Shown: positions 22,739 to 34,270 of the stretch, one piece after another
How positions within the stretch are numbered: the stretch's first letter is position 1
Layout of the letters: each line of letters opens with the position of its first letter
The notes under the pieces: model-generated
Told to the model about the DNA's origin: nothing
Database searches by the model: none
What the model saw: the letters and a program-made list of their open reading frames with translations, nothing else
Program-made: the position numbers and the translations under genes
Assembly (NCBI GenBank): GCA_027575765.1
Contig: JANBPT010000047.1
Span: forward strand, 1-64,000
Source: Tieghemiomyces parasiticus
Lineage: Eukaryota > Kickxellomycota > Dimargaritomycetes > Dimargaritales > Dimargaritaceae
Direction: 5' to 3'
DNA: 64,000 nt

Positions 22739-25700
22739 CTGATTGATGCCAGTGTTTGCGATAGGCACTAGCATGGACTGGTCAAGCATGATGGCTCTCG
22801 CTGCTCAGGTTCGCTGATATTCCCACCTGAACCAAATTCTACGATACAGTAGCAGGTGGGCAGAGGCCTAGTGAGTTCTACATTGTCGTGGCCAGGTTTC
22901 GACTTGACCCATGTCCAAACGACACCAACCACACCGCGAAGCCACAGGTTCTTGCATCTAGTCTATGCTGGGGGGGGCAATAAGCGAAGGCATTGACCCT
23001 AATGTGAATGTAAAGCGGTACTCGGTTGGAACGGTTGGGTTCGTTTATGAGAGCACCTCAATTAAACGAACTGTCGGCACTGAGGATGCGAGACCGGCGG
23101 CAGTCCTAAGTTAGGCCTGGCCATCACCAGTCCAATGAATGCGACAGTAAACTCGTTCTAGAACGGCCGATTACTCTCACCCGCAGAACATATCGGCGGG
23201 ATCTACCCTGGTCTACTGCTACCCCTTCGTGTTTGGTGTTCCTGGTTCGTGCTGAAGGCACAAGCATTGCGGCCACACCAGCATGGTCGCTTTGGCGAAC
23301 GTAGTAGTAGCCATGCTATCATGTTACCGCTGGTTACCCCAATGTCCACTCCGACATTTGCGCCGGGTTTATCATGCACAGTCAGCCCTTACCGTAAAAT
23401 GAACTGCATGAAGGTGTGCTGCTACATGTATTTCTCATTAAGTAATTTATGTCACCAAGGACACCAGATTGTTCACACTCTAGCATGGCATTGACAATTA
23501 TTTGTATGGTAGTGTGATGCCGCTAACGGGGACTAGCGGACGTGGGGGTCGTAACAGGCTTTACTATGGACGCAAGGTTCGAGCAATAAACGATAAGTCT
23601 GGTGAAGGGCGAGCGTAAGGCATGTATGAAGGGTAGTAGTAAGTCTGGTAGAGCGAGGGGCGTAAGGAATGGGATAGGCGTGGAGAGAAAGAGAGAGAGA
23701 GGTAGAACGGGAGTGCCTCGAATGCTAGGCGATACATGGAGTAGGTTAACAGAGGAGATTTGAGGTCAAGTAAGTCTTGTCAGCAGTTGCATGGTGGTTT
23801 TGGCAACCGTTGGTAGACGGTGGCTTGGAGAGGCTGCATATTGGCCCATCAGTTATACAGTCTTGTTTGTGGGTGTCGCAGTCCTGTACCTGCTCAGGCA
23901 CGTTGTTGTATCCGATAGGCCAGTCGGGAAGTCTCCCGTTCTGAGGCAGAAAGCTCAACAGAGTACACGGCCTTCTACGAGGAACACCAACAGGGAAGCT
24001 CAGCGGAGATTGCCCGTGAACACCTGAAACGAATAAACCTAAGCCGAAAGAACGGGAAGGCAAACCCGGCCAAGAAACAGGCCCGACAAGTCCATAAAAC
24101 GGGTTCACGTCATCACCCCCACGCGCATACTTATAGCGGGCACAACGCCTATAGCTGTTTGGCCGCACTAAGTGTGCAAATAATCAACTATTATTCATCG
24201 TGGCCCGCTCGCCACAAGACCCTCCTCGGTCGTTTCCCTGCTTAGCCCCATCCCTTGGGCTGCGCACCCCGTTACACTATCATCGGGTTTTAGGTAGGGC
24301 AATGCATGCGGTGATCGGATAAAGAATTACGACAAGAAAGGTCATGACGCTGCATTCGTTTAGGGTCGTTGGGTGATGGCGCTATAGGTGCGTCGGATGG
24401 CGTACCTCTGGTGGTTGGATCGGACAAGCGCACTCAAGACCATTGTGCTTAATGTTAACCATCTTATTGCTCGTCGTTTACCTCCTTTTCTGACAGGTTG
24501 GCATCTGCTGCCGATAGACCGGCCGATGTGGCGTGCTGCATGGTGGCACCCCTCTACATCTTGACGGCAACGCCTGCGCTTATTTGCAGCAGCCGGTGAC
24601 GTCCGTTCGGCCATGTGGAACCGCCTGGATCTTCTTTTCGCCTCGTCTTCTAACCTAATATGGCCTGCAGTTGGTGTGGTCGCCTAGAACGACCTTACCT
24701 CATGCACCAACCAGCAGCCACCCACGACGCTGCCACACACCAGGACCGCCGCTCATGCAACTAATGGAACAATAACCACCGTCACCCAACGCACCTCGGC
24801 CTCCCAGGCCAACCCTTGCAGAACGACACTAACTATATTTCCATGCTTCTCTACATTTCCACGACTTTCTACACTAGCACGTACCGACAAGGCCAAGTCA
24901 CAGGCTGGGACCCTATATAAGGCCCCAAACCGGGACCCAATATAACGACTCCTCTACTTCTGACTCATAGTAGTCTACTTGTTACGATTAGACCTACCAC
25001 AGATGGCAACGCCCCTTAGGTACAGCAGTGGAGGGGGGGGTCATTGACAGCTTAATGGTACGATCAGGCTCAATATAATGGACACAAGCAGCGGAGGTCA
25101 CGCCCAGACAAGCGGTCGCATACTTTTCTCAAGGATAAACTTCTGAACTTCACGGGTATAGGGATATTTAATCCACCGAGTAAGTATCAACTGGACATTG
25201 GTCGGTAGAAAAAGTTTGGGTGATGAACTTTGGGAGTATGGCGGAAGGTACAGGCGAGGCCAATGAGAGTAACAAAGGCATGCAATGTTGGAATCTATGG
25301 CCAGTACTAGGGAGTGGAATTTAGGAATCGAATGGGAGAATTGACGAGCAGCGAAAATGCTGGGTCGAAAAGGCGGAGACTAGTGGCGGTATCTAAACGG
25401 CTGAAGGACCTACAGGTAATCTATAAAGCCTACGCATGACGCCCGGTAAGGTGTCGGGGAAGTCGGTTGAGATTGCAATCAAAGTCTTTGCTTCAGGATG
25501 CAAGCCGGGTCGACGCAACCACGGTGTTAGGGTGAAAATGGGCAGAGAGCGGGAATAGATCACACAGGGGCGTGGAGAGTAGCGGAGTGCTACGAATACC
25601 AAACGATGCGGAGAAATATGCGGTAGTCGGAGACCAGGGGCCTCGGGCTGATGTTATTGGTCCTTACGCAGCGGGGTAGTCGTTGGGTAGCTGGCTAGCT

Positions 25701-27049
25701 AGTGTGCGGCCTGGCCGAACGTTACATGTAGGTGCCCATGCGCCATAGCCATCCGAGGTTCGCTTGGTCGTGTATGTGCCAAGAGTGGGGCGTTCCAGCG
25801 GCCGTAAATATTACAACCGTAATGGTAAGGGTAATGTGGCAAGTATAGTAGTAATCGTAAGTGCATAAAGGCGTGGTGGCAATGGATGGCAATACAGAGG
25901 AAGCAGCTTATGGGCAGCACGCCACGTTACCTTCAAAGTCAATGATGGCCCCCCCTAAGTCCCAATCAATGGGCCCTTTCTTAACCGGCTATCAAAGTCG
26001 GACCTAATGTCACTTGGCTGGTGACTGGAAAACTATGCTTGCCAGGCGGCCACACCGGCCTCCGGCTTGGTTGACCTATTGCCACGGCGACGACATTTGG
26101 TACCGTTGGGTAGCTAGAAGGCACAAGGGGGCCAGGACGGGTCTGTAGGGAGAGGCCGGAATAGGGTTGACTCCGGTGCCGAAAACGTAGGTACAGGTAG
26201 CGGCAGTGCGATGCGGTGGTCCATTATCATGGTGAAACTGCAGGTGGTCATGGTCCAGACTTCCACGTGCCTTTGTCCAGACCTGGGGCATGGGCTTCAG
26301 CTCGCACTTTACGTACCGATAGGCGGAGGCCTTGATACCGGGGGAGGGGCTTGGCGCTCAGGTGTAACGGACAGCGTCTGAAAATATCAGATTGTCAGCA
26401 TAACGTTGGATGCGACACGGCCCCAGGGGGTGTGGATTAGGACAGAGCACCACCTCCGGCGGCTAGAACCAGCAGGAGGGGGGATTATAAAGGTACACCC
26501 AGGCCTCGTTATCTATGGCAATGGAGTCCAGCAGGTAGCCACCGGTTCTGCTAAACTCCTCCTGGGAGTTTGTGGCATATTGCACCTAGTGGTGGTGCTG
26601 GTCATTGGTGAGGCTGTGGAGGGGGGACTCAGCGGTTGAAATGATTGAGCCGCCCGGGGTCTCTGCACAGGAAATGGTGCATGGCACCAGGGAAAGCATG
26701 ATAGACGTGGGCAAGTTGTTCAGCTGTCGGTCAAGGATATTTATTCTTCCAGCAGTCCCAGGAGTATGGTACCGTGAAGTTTGACAGCATGGTCTGACGG
26801 GTGGCCAGGGTAGGGCTCGTCTTCAAGGGAGTAGTGATCCGTAAGAAAGATAATATCTGGCTGATGGTTGGGCGGCAAGAGAGAGCCAAGATTAGCGCTG
26901 GCGTCAGTCCAAATACAGCATGTTGCCTGCCGTGCGGCCCTCGTAATAAAATTGATAACTGGGGGCCCACCTATTACGGTTGGTAAATTAGGGCAAGGGG
27001 AGGGAGGGCGCTTTCACAGCTGACGTGGTGGAGAGGTAGCAATGCAAGT
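22739..27049. other. 4.3-kb stretch with no supported gene
   Basis: The longest gene-free part of the window. Open frames exist (23746-24168 minus; 23791-24027 plus, 78 codons from ATG with one predicted membrane segment; 26406-26639 plus), but none carries a recognisable domain or shows consistent exons. CpG is at normal levels here, unlike the region that follows. Confidence 0.5.
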
Positions 27050-27260
27050 TAAGTGAGGAACAGTCCAATGCCAAAATGGGCTACCTTTTTTGACCCTTCA
27101 CCTTGCATGTTTCTAGGTTTCATCTACAACACCAAGGCCCAAGGCCTCCGGCTCTGCTTACTCAATTTTATTTCCTTCTGGATCATCTACTCTACCTCTA
27201 TCTCACATTACATTCCATGGCCACCAGCGTGTAGTAGATAGGGATAAACCCCAGATAACC

Positions 27261-27888
27261 TCAGTTTTCCTTATCCGCTATCCCAGGGGTGCTGTGTAAG
27301 AAAACAATTGTAAGCTTTTCCATGCTACTTGGTAGCATGAAAGCGGCTACCAAGGATGCACTGCACTTGCCACATAACATTAATGATTGGCCAGCTGATT
27401 TAAATACTTGATGGTTCTCATTTAGTTCAAATCGACTGTTGTCAGGACCAACTGAGGTATGTGGTGGTACCATGAAGGAGTGAACCACTGGTTATCCATC
27501 ATTGGCAGCTGAAACCCATGATGATGACCAAATGCCAATTCTGCCACACCTAGCACCACTTCTCCCTGGCCATAATAAACTGGTGACAATTCAGGCCATG
27601 GTTCCAATCCTCTGAAATGGATGTAGCTTACTGCCAAAGGAAGTACCGCCTATGCAGTGGTGATGGAGCCCATGGCTCACCAGTAACATTAGGTTTTGTT
27701 TTTGATACAATGGTGGCAGTGGGATGTGCAGGCATTGGCTCAGATAAGGCATGGCCTTCCATAACATCAAGGTAAAAACAGTCTCCTGGACTGTTGGTTG
27801 CATCTGATGGCTGTGCTACATGCTGTGTCATCCGAGAACTAAAATAATCTACAGGATACATGGTTGGTTGGACATTGACATAGGCCAC
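27261..27888 (-). CDS. Unknown coding-like segments in the CpG-depleted island, minus strand
   Basis: An ATG frame from 27888 (MAYVNVQPTMYPVDYFSSRM...) is followed in other frames by coding-like stretches such as YYGQGEVVLGVAELAFGHHH (about 27570-27510) and KSAGQSLMLCGKCSASLVAA, ending TGA at 27263-27261. CAG acceptor-like sites separate them, but I could not build phase-consistent introns through all pieces, so the gene may be frameshifted. No family recognised. Confidence 0.3.
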
Positions 27889-28405
27889 TAGCAGTAAATC
27901 TTAACATACTCATGGCCCCCACTGCATACCTAGGTTGGTATTTACCATGGGATTGGCACCAAGGGCAACACAACATGTGTGTGTGCAACTGGCCAGTCCC
28001 ACATTCCTATGGCTTGCATGTTTTTCTTGATTGGCATCTCCAAGATAGTGCCAAAACCAGTGTCCCCCTAGTTGTCTCTTGCAGTAGCATATTACTCATA
28101 ATAACTTACTGTGATACAGCTACCACCATAGCCCAGGCCATGCCATCCTGTGGCAGCATAGGTCATTTCAACATTGCTGTCTCATTATCTTTTGAAAATA
28201 GATTGTCATGCATGCCATTTCAGGCGGCCAAAAAGTCTTGTTTAGAGTCCCCACTTATTGTGGTGGAAGCCACCAGCATCTTACCATGCAAATTACCTGT
28301 AGCCAAAGCAATTGAAGGCATACTGGGCCTTCTAGGCCAAACCCAGTAGAGAATGGGGGTTGTGTGGGCTTCCACTACTGCCCTTGGAGAAATGAGGAGG
28401 AGTAG

Positions 28406-28425
28406 CCAGGTGTATAAATACCTGA
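28406..28425. repeat. 20-bp palindromic TATA repeat, copy 1
   Basis: CCAGGTGTATAAATACCTGA: a TATAAATA core flanked by CAGGT and ACCTG, which are inverted repeats. It is identical to the copy at 28560-28579 and lies between the two opposing sets of ORFs in the island. Confidence 0.8.
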
Positions 28426-28559
28426 TGTGGTGATTGGGAACCACCACATTAGATTTTTCCCAAGGTAAAGTCCAAGTCTACTATTTCAGAACCATAAATT
28501 CTGTGATGGTAGAATAGCCTTTTGGTTATGGTATTAGACTTGGGCCTATGATCAGCACA

Positions 28560-28579
28560 CCAGGTGTATAAATACCTGA
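28560..28579. repeat. 20-bp palindromic TATA repeat, copy 2
   Basis: Exact second copy of the 20-mer, 154 bases from the first, and about 210 bases upstream of the plus-strand ATG at 28787. It could act as a core promoter. Confidence 0.8.
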
Positions 28580-28786
28580 ACCAGTGCCCTGAACTTTACC
28601 ATCAGACACATTTAAACCCCACTCATCTTAAACAGCACCATTCACCTCCAAATCAATTGCACTAAGAGTCTATTATCTGGTCACCATTTAGTAGCCACAC
28701 TTGACTACTCCACCTCAACAATCCAATTTCTTTTACCCCCTTCAATTTACTATGCCATCACTCCCCAACCAACTGAGCATTTAGCC

Positions 28787-30107
28787 ATGGGTATTTTTAC
28801 TAGGGTCAAGAATGGTAAGTTGTATTTGGCCATGGCAAACCATTGTGGCAGAGCTATCCTCTTTGGCCAACCATGGTGTCAACAAAAATAATTGACCCAA
28901 GTTCAGACTTGTTTAACCATTTTTCAATGTCCCCTTTGGCACGGTCATACCCCACAAATTTCCCAGCTGTAAAGGAGGCTGGTAGTTTCTTAGGTTGCTG
29001 GTCAGTTGAAATGTTTGATGATGTTGACAGGCAGTTGTCAGAAAATCAATGGCTGACATCTACTACCCAGCACCAGTCACCCATAGGTGTAAAATCTCTA
29101 GAGTGGGCAGAGCACCTGCACAGTCCACTAATCCTGCCCCACCAGTCACTGCTGGGAGGCAGCTAACACATGAAGAAATCACAATTTGGGACACAATCTA
29201 GACAATTGGGGTAAGTGCACTTTATACAGTCTGCTAGGGCCTAATCAGGAATAGGCAAAAGTCCTGTTATATACCAACTGCTAACCTTTGCCTTGCATTC
29301 CCTGTCTGTCATTGTGCTTACCAAACAGAGCCACCATTGCCAGAGGGAGGCTGATAGATGGGCTCTCCAGTGGCCCCAGGCTGTGGCAACCCTCCAGCAC
29401 ATCAGCCATCACACCTTGGCTAGCCAGGAGGCAGACAGCCCCTTCACAATTTGCCTTGTTCCCCGGAATAAGGTTAGTGGGGCTGTGCCCCAACCACTGT
29501 CCCTGTGCAGTATAGTCTCCACTCCCAGTGGGTCAACATTGCTGGAGGGCCCTGGGTCACTGAATCCAAGGAGCCTGGCACTGGTGCCATTGCCCTAGAC
29601 AACCTCTGGTGCCAATTGGGCCTACAGGTCACTCCAGACAACCTGGCCAGTGAGTTTCACCGGTGCTTTAATAAGCACATGGACCTGGTAGATGCAATGG
29701 CCCTGGAGTCCCACACCCACAATGGGCGGTGCAAGGAACTTGCCCAGAGGGTCAAGGATACCAAACTTGAGTTGGCCATGATTGAGAGTTACCAGAACCT
29801 CATCCAGTACAACCAGGCCACCAACTGTACACTCCAAGGGTACCTGATATGCCCCCAGGCCTTCCATCAGTTTGGTGGCATATCCTATGCCTACATCCCT
29901 TGCCCATCCAAGCAAGTCTGTCACTCCTGGGAAAGACTACAGCACTTCTACCAGGGTGCCATGCACAAGGCCCTTGATGAGCTGGCCAGACAACAGGGCC
30001 AAGTCCACCTAAGTGATCCAATTGCACATGCCCTGCACTTCCTGGCAACAGCTGGGGTGTGGATTTGTGTATATATTATATTATTATTTTTTAACGTATG
30101 TATATGA
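28787..30107 (+). CDS. Unknown spliced ORF in the CpG-depleted island, plus strand
   Basis: A 9-codon first exon (MGIFTRVKN, donor GTAAGT at 28815) joins in phase at 28967 to AVKEAGSFLGCWSVEMFDDV. Further exons are 29329-29472 (SHHCQREADRWALQWPQAVA...) and, in phase after GTTAGT...GCAG, 29511-30107, about 200 codons (PWVTESKEPGTGAIALDNLW... through HALHFLATAG). The segment before 29329 reads APPVTAGRQLTHEEITIWDT in the right phase for the GTAAGT donor at 29211, but has an in-frame TAG at 29199-29201 and is not in frame with the exon starting at 28967. The gene is therefore either damaged or has an intron I missed. No known domain. Strong codon periodicity indicates it once encoded protein. 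Confidence 0.4.
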
Positions 30108-30110
30108 TAA

Positions 30111-31419
30111 TAACTTTGCATGATGATTGATTTAATTAGTACATTTAGGATCTCATTCCATTTGTCTAAAACTAAAGATGTTTATAGTAAGTGTTGTTGA
30201 GAGGATTATTTGATTGTATGCATAATTCAATATAATTGTAGCTGTTGGTACTGATCCTTATCCAAAGGTATGATGGCACCTTATATATGGCGAAATGGAA
30301 AAGGTCAGTATAGGCCCTTACCAATTAGTTATACGACTATAGGTTATGGGAATGATCAGTATACATGGTAGTGGAGAGGGGATCATTGTGGGTCATACAA
30401 CATGAAGAGTAGTGAAAGACCATTTTAGTGGATGGGAGTAAATGCATAGGAGTAGTGATTGGTTCCAGTGGCAGGATAATTATTCACAAGTATCCAAGCT
30501 GAAGTAATTGATATGATAAACAAGACACACGTTAATAAACCACTACAAGGAATGAGTAGTAGTCTGTTGGCAGGTGATTGAATGACGTGTGGTAGGTGTG
30601 ATTGTAATCCAAGAATACCAGTAGTAAAGGTGTTTTAGCTTATCTTTATTGGTTCTGACTTAGTGCCTTATGTAAGACAGAGACCTATGACTTGGCCTTG
30701 TTGGTATAGTGCTAGTTTAGAGAATAATGGAATCTTAGGGTGGCGTAAGGAACCATGGCAAGTATCGTTCGAAAAGGAGAGGTGGTCTAGATGGCTGTGG
30801 TAAGACGTGGAGGTGGTGAAGTTGGCCATTGTTTTCACCAGGCGCAAGGGTGGCTGATTAGAGGTGTGGTGAGGCCGTTGAGTGGCCACCTCTTAGTGCA
30901 TGGTGATGCGAGGTCGTTCTGGGCGACCGCATATAAGAACGTCAGCTGTAATTGCAGACCGGAACACCTATATAACAACTTTTTACCGTCCGCCTCAATA
31001 AATGAAGAGTTACTATATAACACTATGGGGTGGAGAATACGATATCAGCAAAAATGTACTACACCACACAACCACTAATATTCAAATATTTGACCGGAGA
31101 TAATGCGTCTGATTGGAAATATACGGATGTTAGCAGGCGTGAAAGTGCATCCAAAGAATTCAGAAAATAGGTAACGATGAGGAACAGATGCCAAAGTGTA
31201 TCACACTGCAAGAGATAAAAACGACCAAATTCTCACCAATAGCGGCCGCGTTAAAGCGAAGAGTGTCGAAACAAGAATGTAACCTAACCCTGATAAACAA
31301 GGTGTCAGAATGAAGCAGGCCTAAAGGGTAGAGGTGTGGACCGTTTACAAGTAGTCATCCAACTGCCGAGGGCAGCGCAGAGATATGTACAGACCTTCAC
31401 CGTGGTAGGGTATGCTCGC
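30111..31419. other. AT-rich intergenic DNA, no gene seen
   Basis: Low-CpG and AT-rich to about 30,700, then ordinary sequence. No supportable gene on either strand. Confidence 0.5.
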
Positions 31420-31986
31420 CTAGGCCTCGATAAGCGACGAGATCATGCTGGGCGAAAAACGTAAGGTAGAGGGGAGGACGGTGTAGAAATGGCGACGAAT
31501 AGATTCAGGTGGTTAGCTAGGTATGTTCTGGGCATATGAACCTGGGGAGGGGGAGTTACTACCATTACGGCTTGACTTTTACCAATCACACAATGCGTGC
31601 GGTATTGAAAATACTTACCAGTAGAGATAGAAAAAGAACGAGAAGAAGAAGAAACCGACCTTGATGAAGCCTTCCCGCTTGTACTCGGACAGGTGGCGGA
31701 ACACAACGGTGGGGTCATAGAGGTGCCGCTTCTGGGAGATTTTGTAACCATTCCAGGCCAACAAGGGTACGTTGACCAGGAAGCAGGCCCACTCACCCGT
31801 GAGCAAAAATAACAGGGTGAGGGTACCGTGGGCCATCACCTCAGGGACCACCCAGGCGTTCAGCGACTGACATAATTCGATGGGATTCATATAATCGGCC
31901 TCCATGTCCACAAAGTTGATGACTTGCCAAATCGATAGGCACATGAAGCCTCCGCAGAGGAGGAGGGACATTAGGTACAGGAACAT
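31420..31986 (-). CDS. Cornichon/Erv14-family ER export cargo receptor (paralog A)
   Basis: 131-residue multi-pass ER membrane protein of the cornichon family, which recruits membrane cargo into COPII vesicles. Exon 1 (31986-31619) starts MFLYLMSLLLCGGFMCLSIW and contains the family signature DMEADYMNPIELCQSLN, then WVVPEVMAHGTLTLLFLLTG and FRHLSEYKREGFIKVGF. A GTAAGT...CCCAG intron (31618-31448) leads to a tiny second exon, 31447-31420, that restores FYLYCMISSLIEA and the stop, matching the FFFYLYRMI end of yeast Erv14. The start places the first membrane segment at the N terminus as usual. Its divergent neighbour at 33221 is a second family member. Confidence 0.93.
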
Positions 31987-33220
31987 GGCGAACTGAGGTG
32001 AGTGGATGCGGCGGAGGGAATTGCGGGTTGGGAGGGCTGTTGGGGACGAAGGTGAATGAGAATGACCGAAACTAGAAGGCAAATATATTTGGAAAGGTCA
32101 AGACCGAAGGTTTAACTGAAGGGAACGGGAATCTCGGTGTTGTGTCGATTAAGAAGCCTATAGGCGTGGGTGCCAAGGTGCGAGGAGGCGATCAGTAAAT
32201 GGTGGGGAAGTGTGCGTACAACAGCGATTAGGACTACTGTGCTGCCCGGCTAGCCAGTCGCTTAATGCCAGAGGGGGGAGTATGGATGGCAGTAGGTTTG
32301 GAGGAGACCAGTGGCGAGACCTGCGTGTGAACGTTTTAGGTGTACCAATGTAGGAAGATTTAAAGGTGGGCACTGTCAAGGGCCAGATTGTCGCGTTTTC
32401 GCCTTGGCCCATCTGAGGGATTTCTTTTGGCTAGTAGACAGCGTAAAGCGGGGTTGTATCGACGCCACGGGCCTCTGGTTCACTTTTTAACGGTTGAAGC
32501 AGCAAACTTGTAGACATAGACTGGTATCGAAAGGCCACCGGGTAGACCCAAGTCTGGGTAGGTGCAGCGGAGACCCGTCTGCCTCCACCCTCCATTTTTT
32601 TTTTCCTTCGGATCGCACCCCTTGACCGTCAAGGCACGGGTCCATCAACCCCAACTCTCTGACGTACTGCCAGGGCATCGAAGAATGCATCCCCAAGCGT
32701 CTCTCTTTGGGTGCACAGTCGGCATAGCCTGAACAATGACATCTGCACTACCCACTCCTAGAGTCCAGGGGTCATACCCCCTCCTTTACTTAGCCTTCAT
32801 TACGTGCTGAGTGGGACCCCACTTGCCCCAGGTGGCCAGTCTGGCTGCGACGTAACCGCCCAGAGTGAGAAGCCTGGCGACTACGGCTAGCAGAGCCATG
32901 GGAACCAGTTGTGGTCTGACATGTGACGTAGGTCCCTGCCGAAGTTTTAAGGTACCCCGATGATGACGATGATATCGTTCGCCTGTGGATTTTGTGAAAA
33001 GACGGTGCGGACCTCAAACTAAACGCTCTTAACTTTGGTGCCCCCAGCTCTGCCAATTCCTTTAGCTCTCTCCTTCTCCCACCATCATTTACTTCCTATC
33101 CGTTGCAACGTTCAGAGGGTCACCCGTCGTAGTCTGCATTACCCGTCTTCAACTGTTCTCCATTTGACCTACGCCTTTCTCCTCAATTCCTGTCCGACCT
33201 GTCAGCCTTATTTGCCCGTC
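31987..33220. other. Shared upstream region of the two cornichon genes
   Basis: 1.2 kb between divergent starts. Includes CT-rich sequence before the plus-strand gene (about 33,040-33,220). No gene or clear TATA box seen. Confidence 0.5.
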
Positions 33221-33789
33221 ATGACGTGGGAAGCGATTGCCTATATGCTCGGCCTCATCGTGGCTGGATTGCTTATGTTCGCCTCCGTGTGGTTTCTTGT
33301 ACAACTGAACGACCTCGAGAGCGATTACATCAACCCCATCGACTTGTGCAACAGCCTGAACCAGTGGGTCGTCCCCGAGGTGTTTCTCCACTCGGGCCTA
33401 TTCGCCATGTTCGCCTTTAACTCGCTCTGGGTCCCAGCGCTGATCAACTTGCCCATGCTCGTTTGGAACATCAACAAGTAAGTCCTCGCCCTTCTCGCAT
33501 GCTTACCGCCGCCCCTCTGGAAGGTACCTATTTGAGTAGTACTCCGACGGTTATACAAGAACTCGGTGCTAATCACCCGACCGCCTTCTACCCTACCTTC
33601 GCGCTTCTCTCCCTCGGTATCAGGATGGCGAATGGCACCCAAAATTACGAAGCTACCCAGATCTTTCGCAACCTGCCAACGTACAAGAAGGAGGGCCTCA
33701 TCAAGATTGGGTTCTACCTGCTCTCCTTCTTCTTTTACCTATTTGGCATGGTCATGGGCCTGATCAACGAGAATGTCACAGCTGTGTAG
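33221..33789 (+). CDS. Cornichon/Erv14-family ER export cargo receptor (paralog B)
   Basis: 140 residues: exon 1 33221-33477 (MTWEAIAYMLGLIVAGLLMF...), a 146-base GTAAGT...TCAG intron, exon 2 33624-33789. Carries LNDLESDYINPIDLCNSLNQ, the family cargo-binding signature, WVVPEVFLHSGLFAMFAFNS, then ATQIFRNLPTYKKEGLIKIG and FYLLSFFFYLFGMVMGLI at the C terminus. Three hydrophobic segments, as expected. The intron lies in the middle of the protein, whereas paralog A has its only intron near the C terminus, so the two are not a recent duplication despite lying head-to-head 1.2 kb apart. They correspond to the Erv14/Erv15 situation of yeast in number, but orthology cannot be assigned by eye. Confidence 0.93.
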
Positions 33790-34107
33790 GCCGCCAGACT
33801 TGACACCTGATATCAAGTCAGTGTACAGCATGCCTTTTCTAGACGTCCCTGGCAATAGCTAAATTCTTCTCTTATGCGGCACTTCATTTACCTGTGTATA
33901 TCTAAACTTGAGTGATACCCCTCATATCATCGGCCCTTCCTTATTAAATATTCTAGCACTACGTATAATCTCCCCTTGATCGGTCGTTAAAGGTACCTGA
34001 TGGCCACTATGCGTACCAAAGCAATAGCGTGTATAACCCGGATTGGTAAACAAGTCAAGAAAGACCCATCACTTTTACCAAAAAAAAGTGGATCAAGACT
34101 GCCTAGA
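33790..34107. other. Intergenic, no gene seen
   Basis: 3' flank of the cornichon gene and promoter of the Myb gene. AT-rich with an A-tract at about 34,080. Confidence 0.5.
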
Positions 34108-34114
34108 TATAAAT
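34108..34114 (+). promoter_or_regulatory. TATA box of Myb-repeat gene A
   Basis: TATAAAT (GATATAAATTATC), 163 bases upstream of the start codon at 34271. The paralog at 60.2-61.7 kb has TATAAAT at a similar distance. Confidence 0.5.
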
Positions 34115-34270
34115 TATCCCACCCACTCGGATTCTCTAGGAATCACGCATGACTAGCTTCCCTGACAGTAACGATTCGCTCGAATTCTTAATATCCTCAT
34201 TGTCACTTGACGCATTTCATTCCCTACCTATTTGGCGAAGTAGACCACCACCGTCAATTGCTCGAATAAT

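Larger units (their letters stand above)
27050..30110. mobile_element. CpG-depleted island, putative mobile or foreign element
   Basis: From about 27,261 to 30,120 I counted about a dozen CG dinucleotides by eye in some 2.86 kb of roughly 45% GC DNA, where over a hundred would be expected; sequence on either side is CpG-rich. TG and CA are correspondingly abundant. The island holds spliced coding-like segments on both strands (described separately), a 145-codon ATG frame at 27912-28349 plus, and a duplicated TATA motif between the two transcription directions. No terminal inverted repeats or target-site duplication could be identified, and no transposase motif was recognised, so 'mobile element' is an inference from composition. 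Confidence 0.45.

Noticed and set aside
28505..28580. tRNA-like or SINE-like segment (TAGCCTTTTGG resembling an A box)
   Set aside because: No B box (GGTTCGANTCC or a CpG-decayed form) at the right distance and no cloverleaf could be folded by eye.
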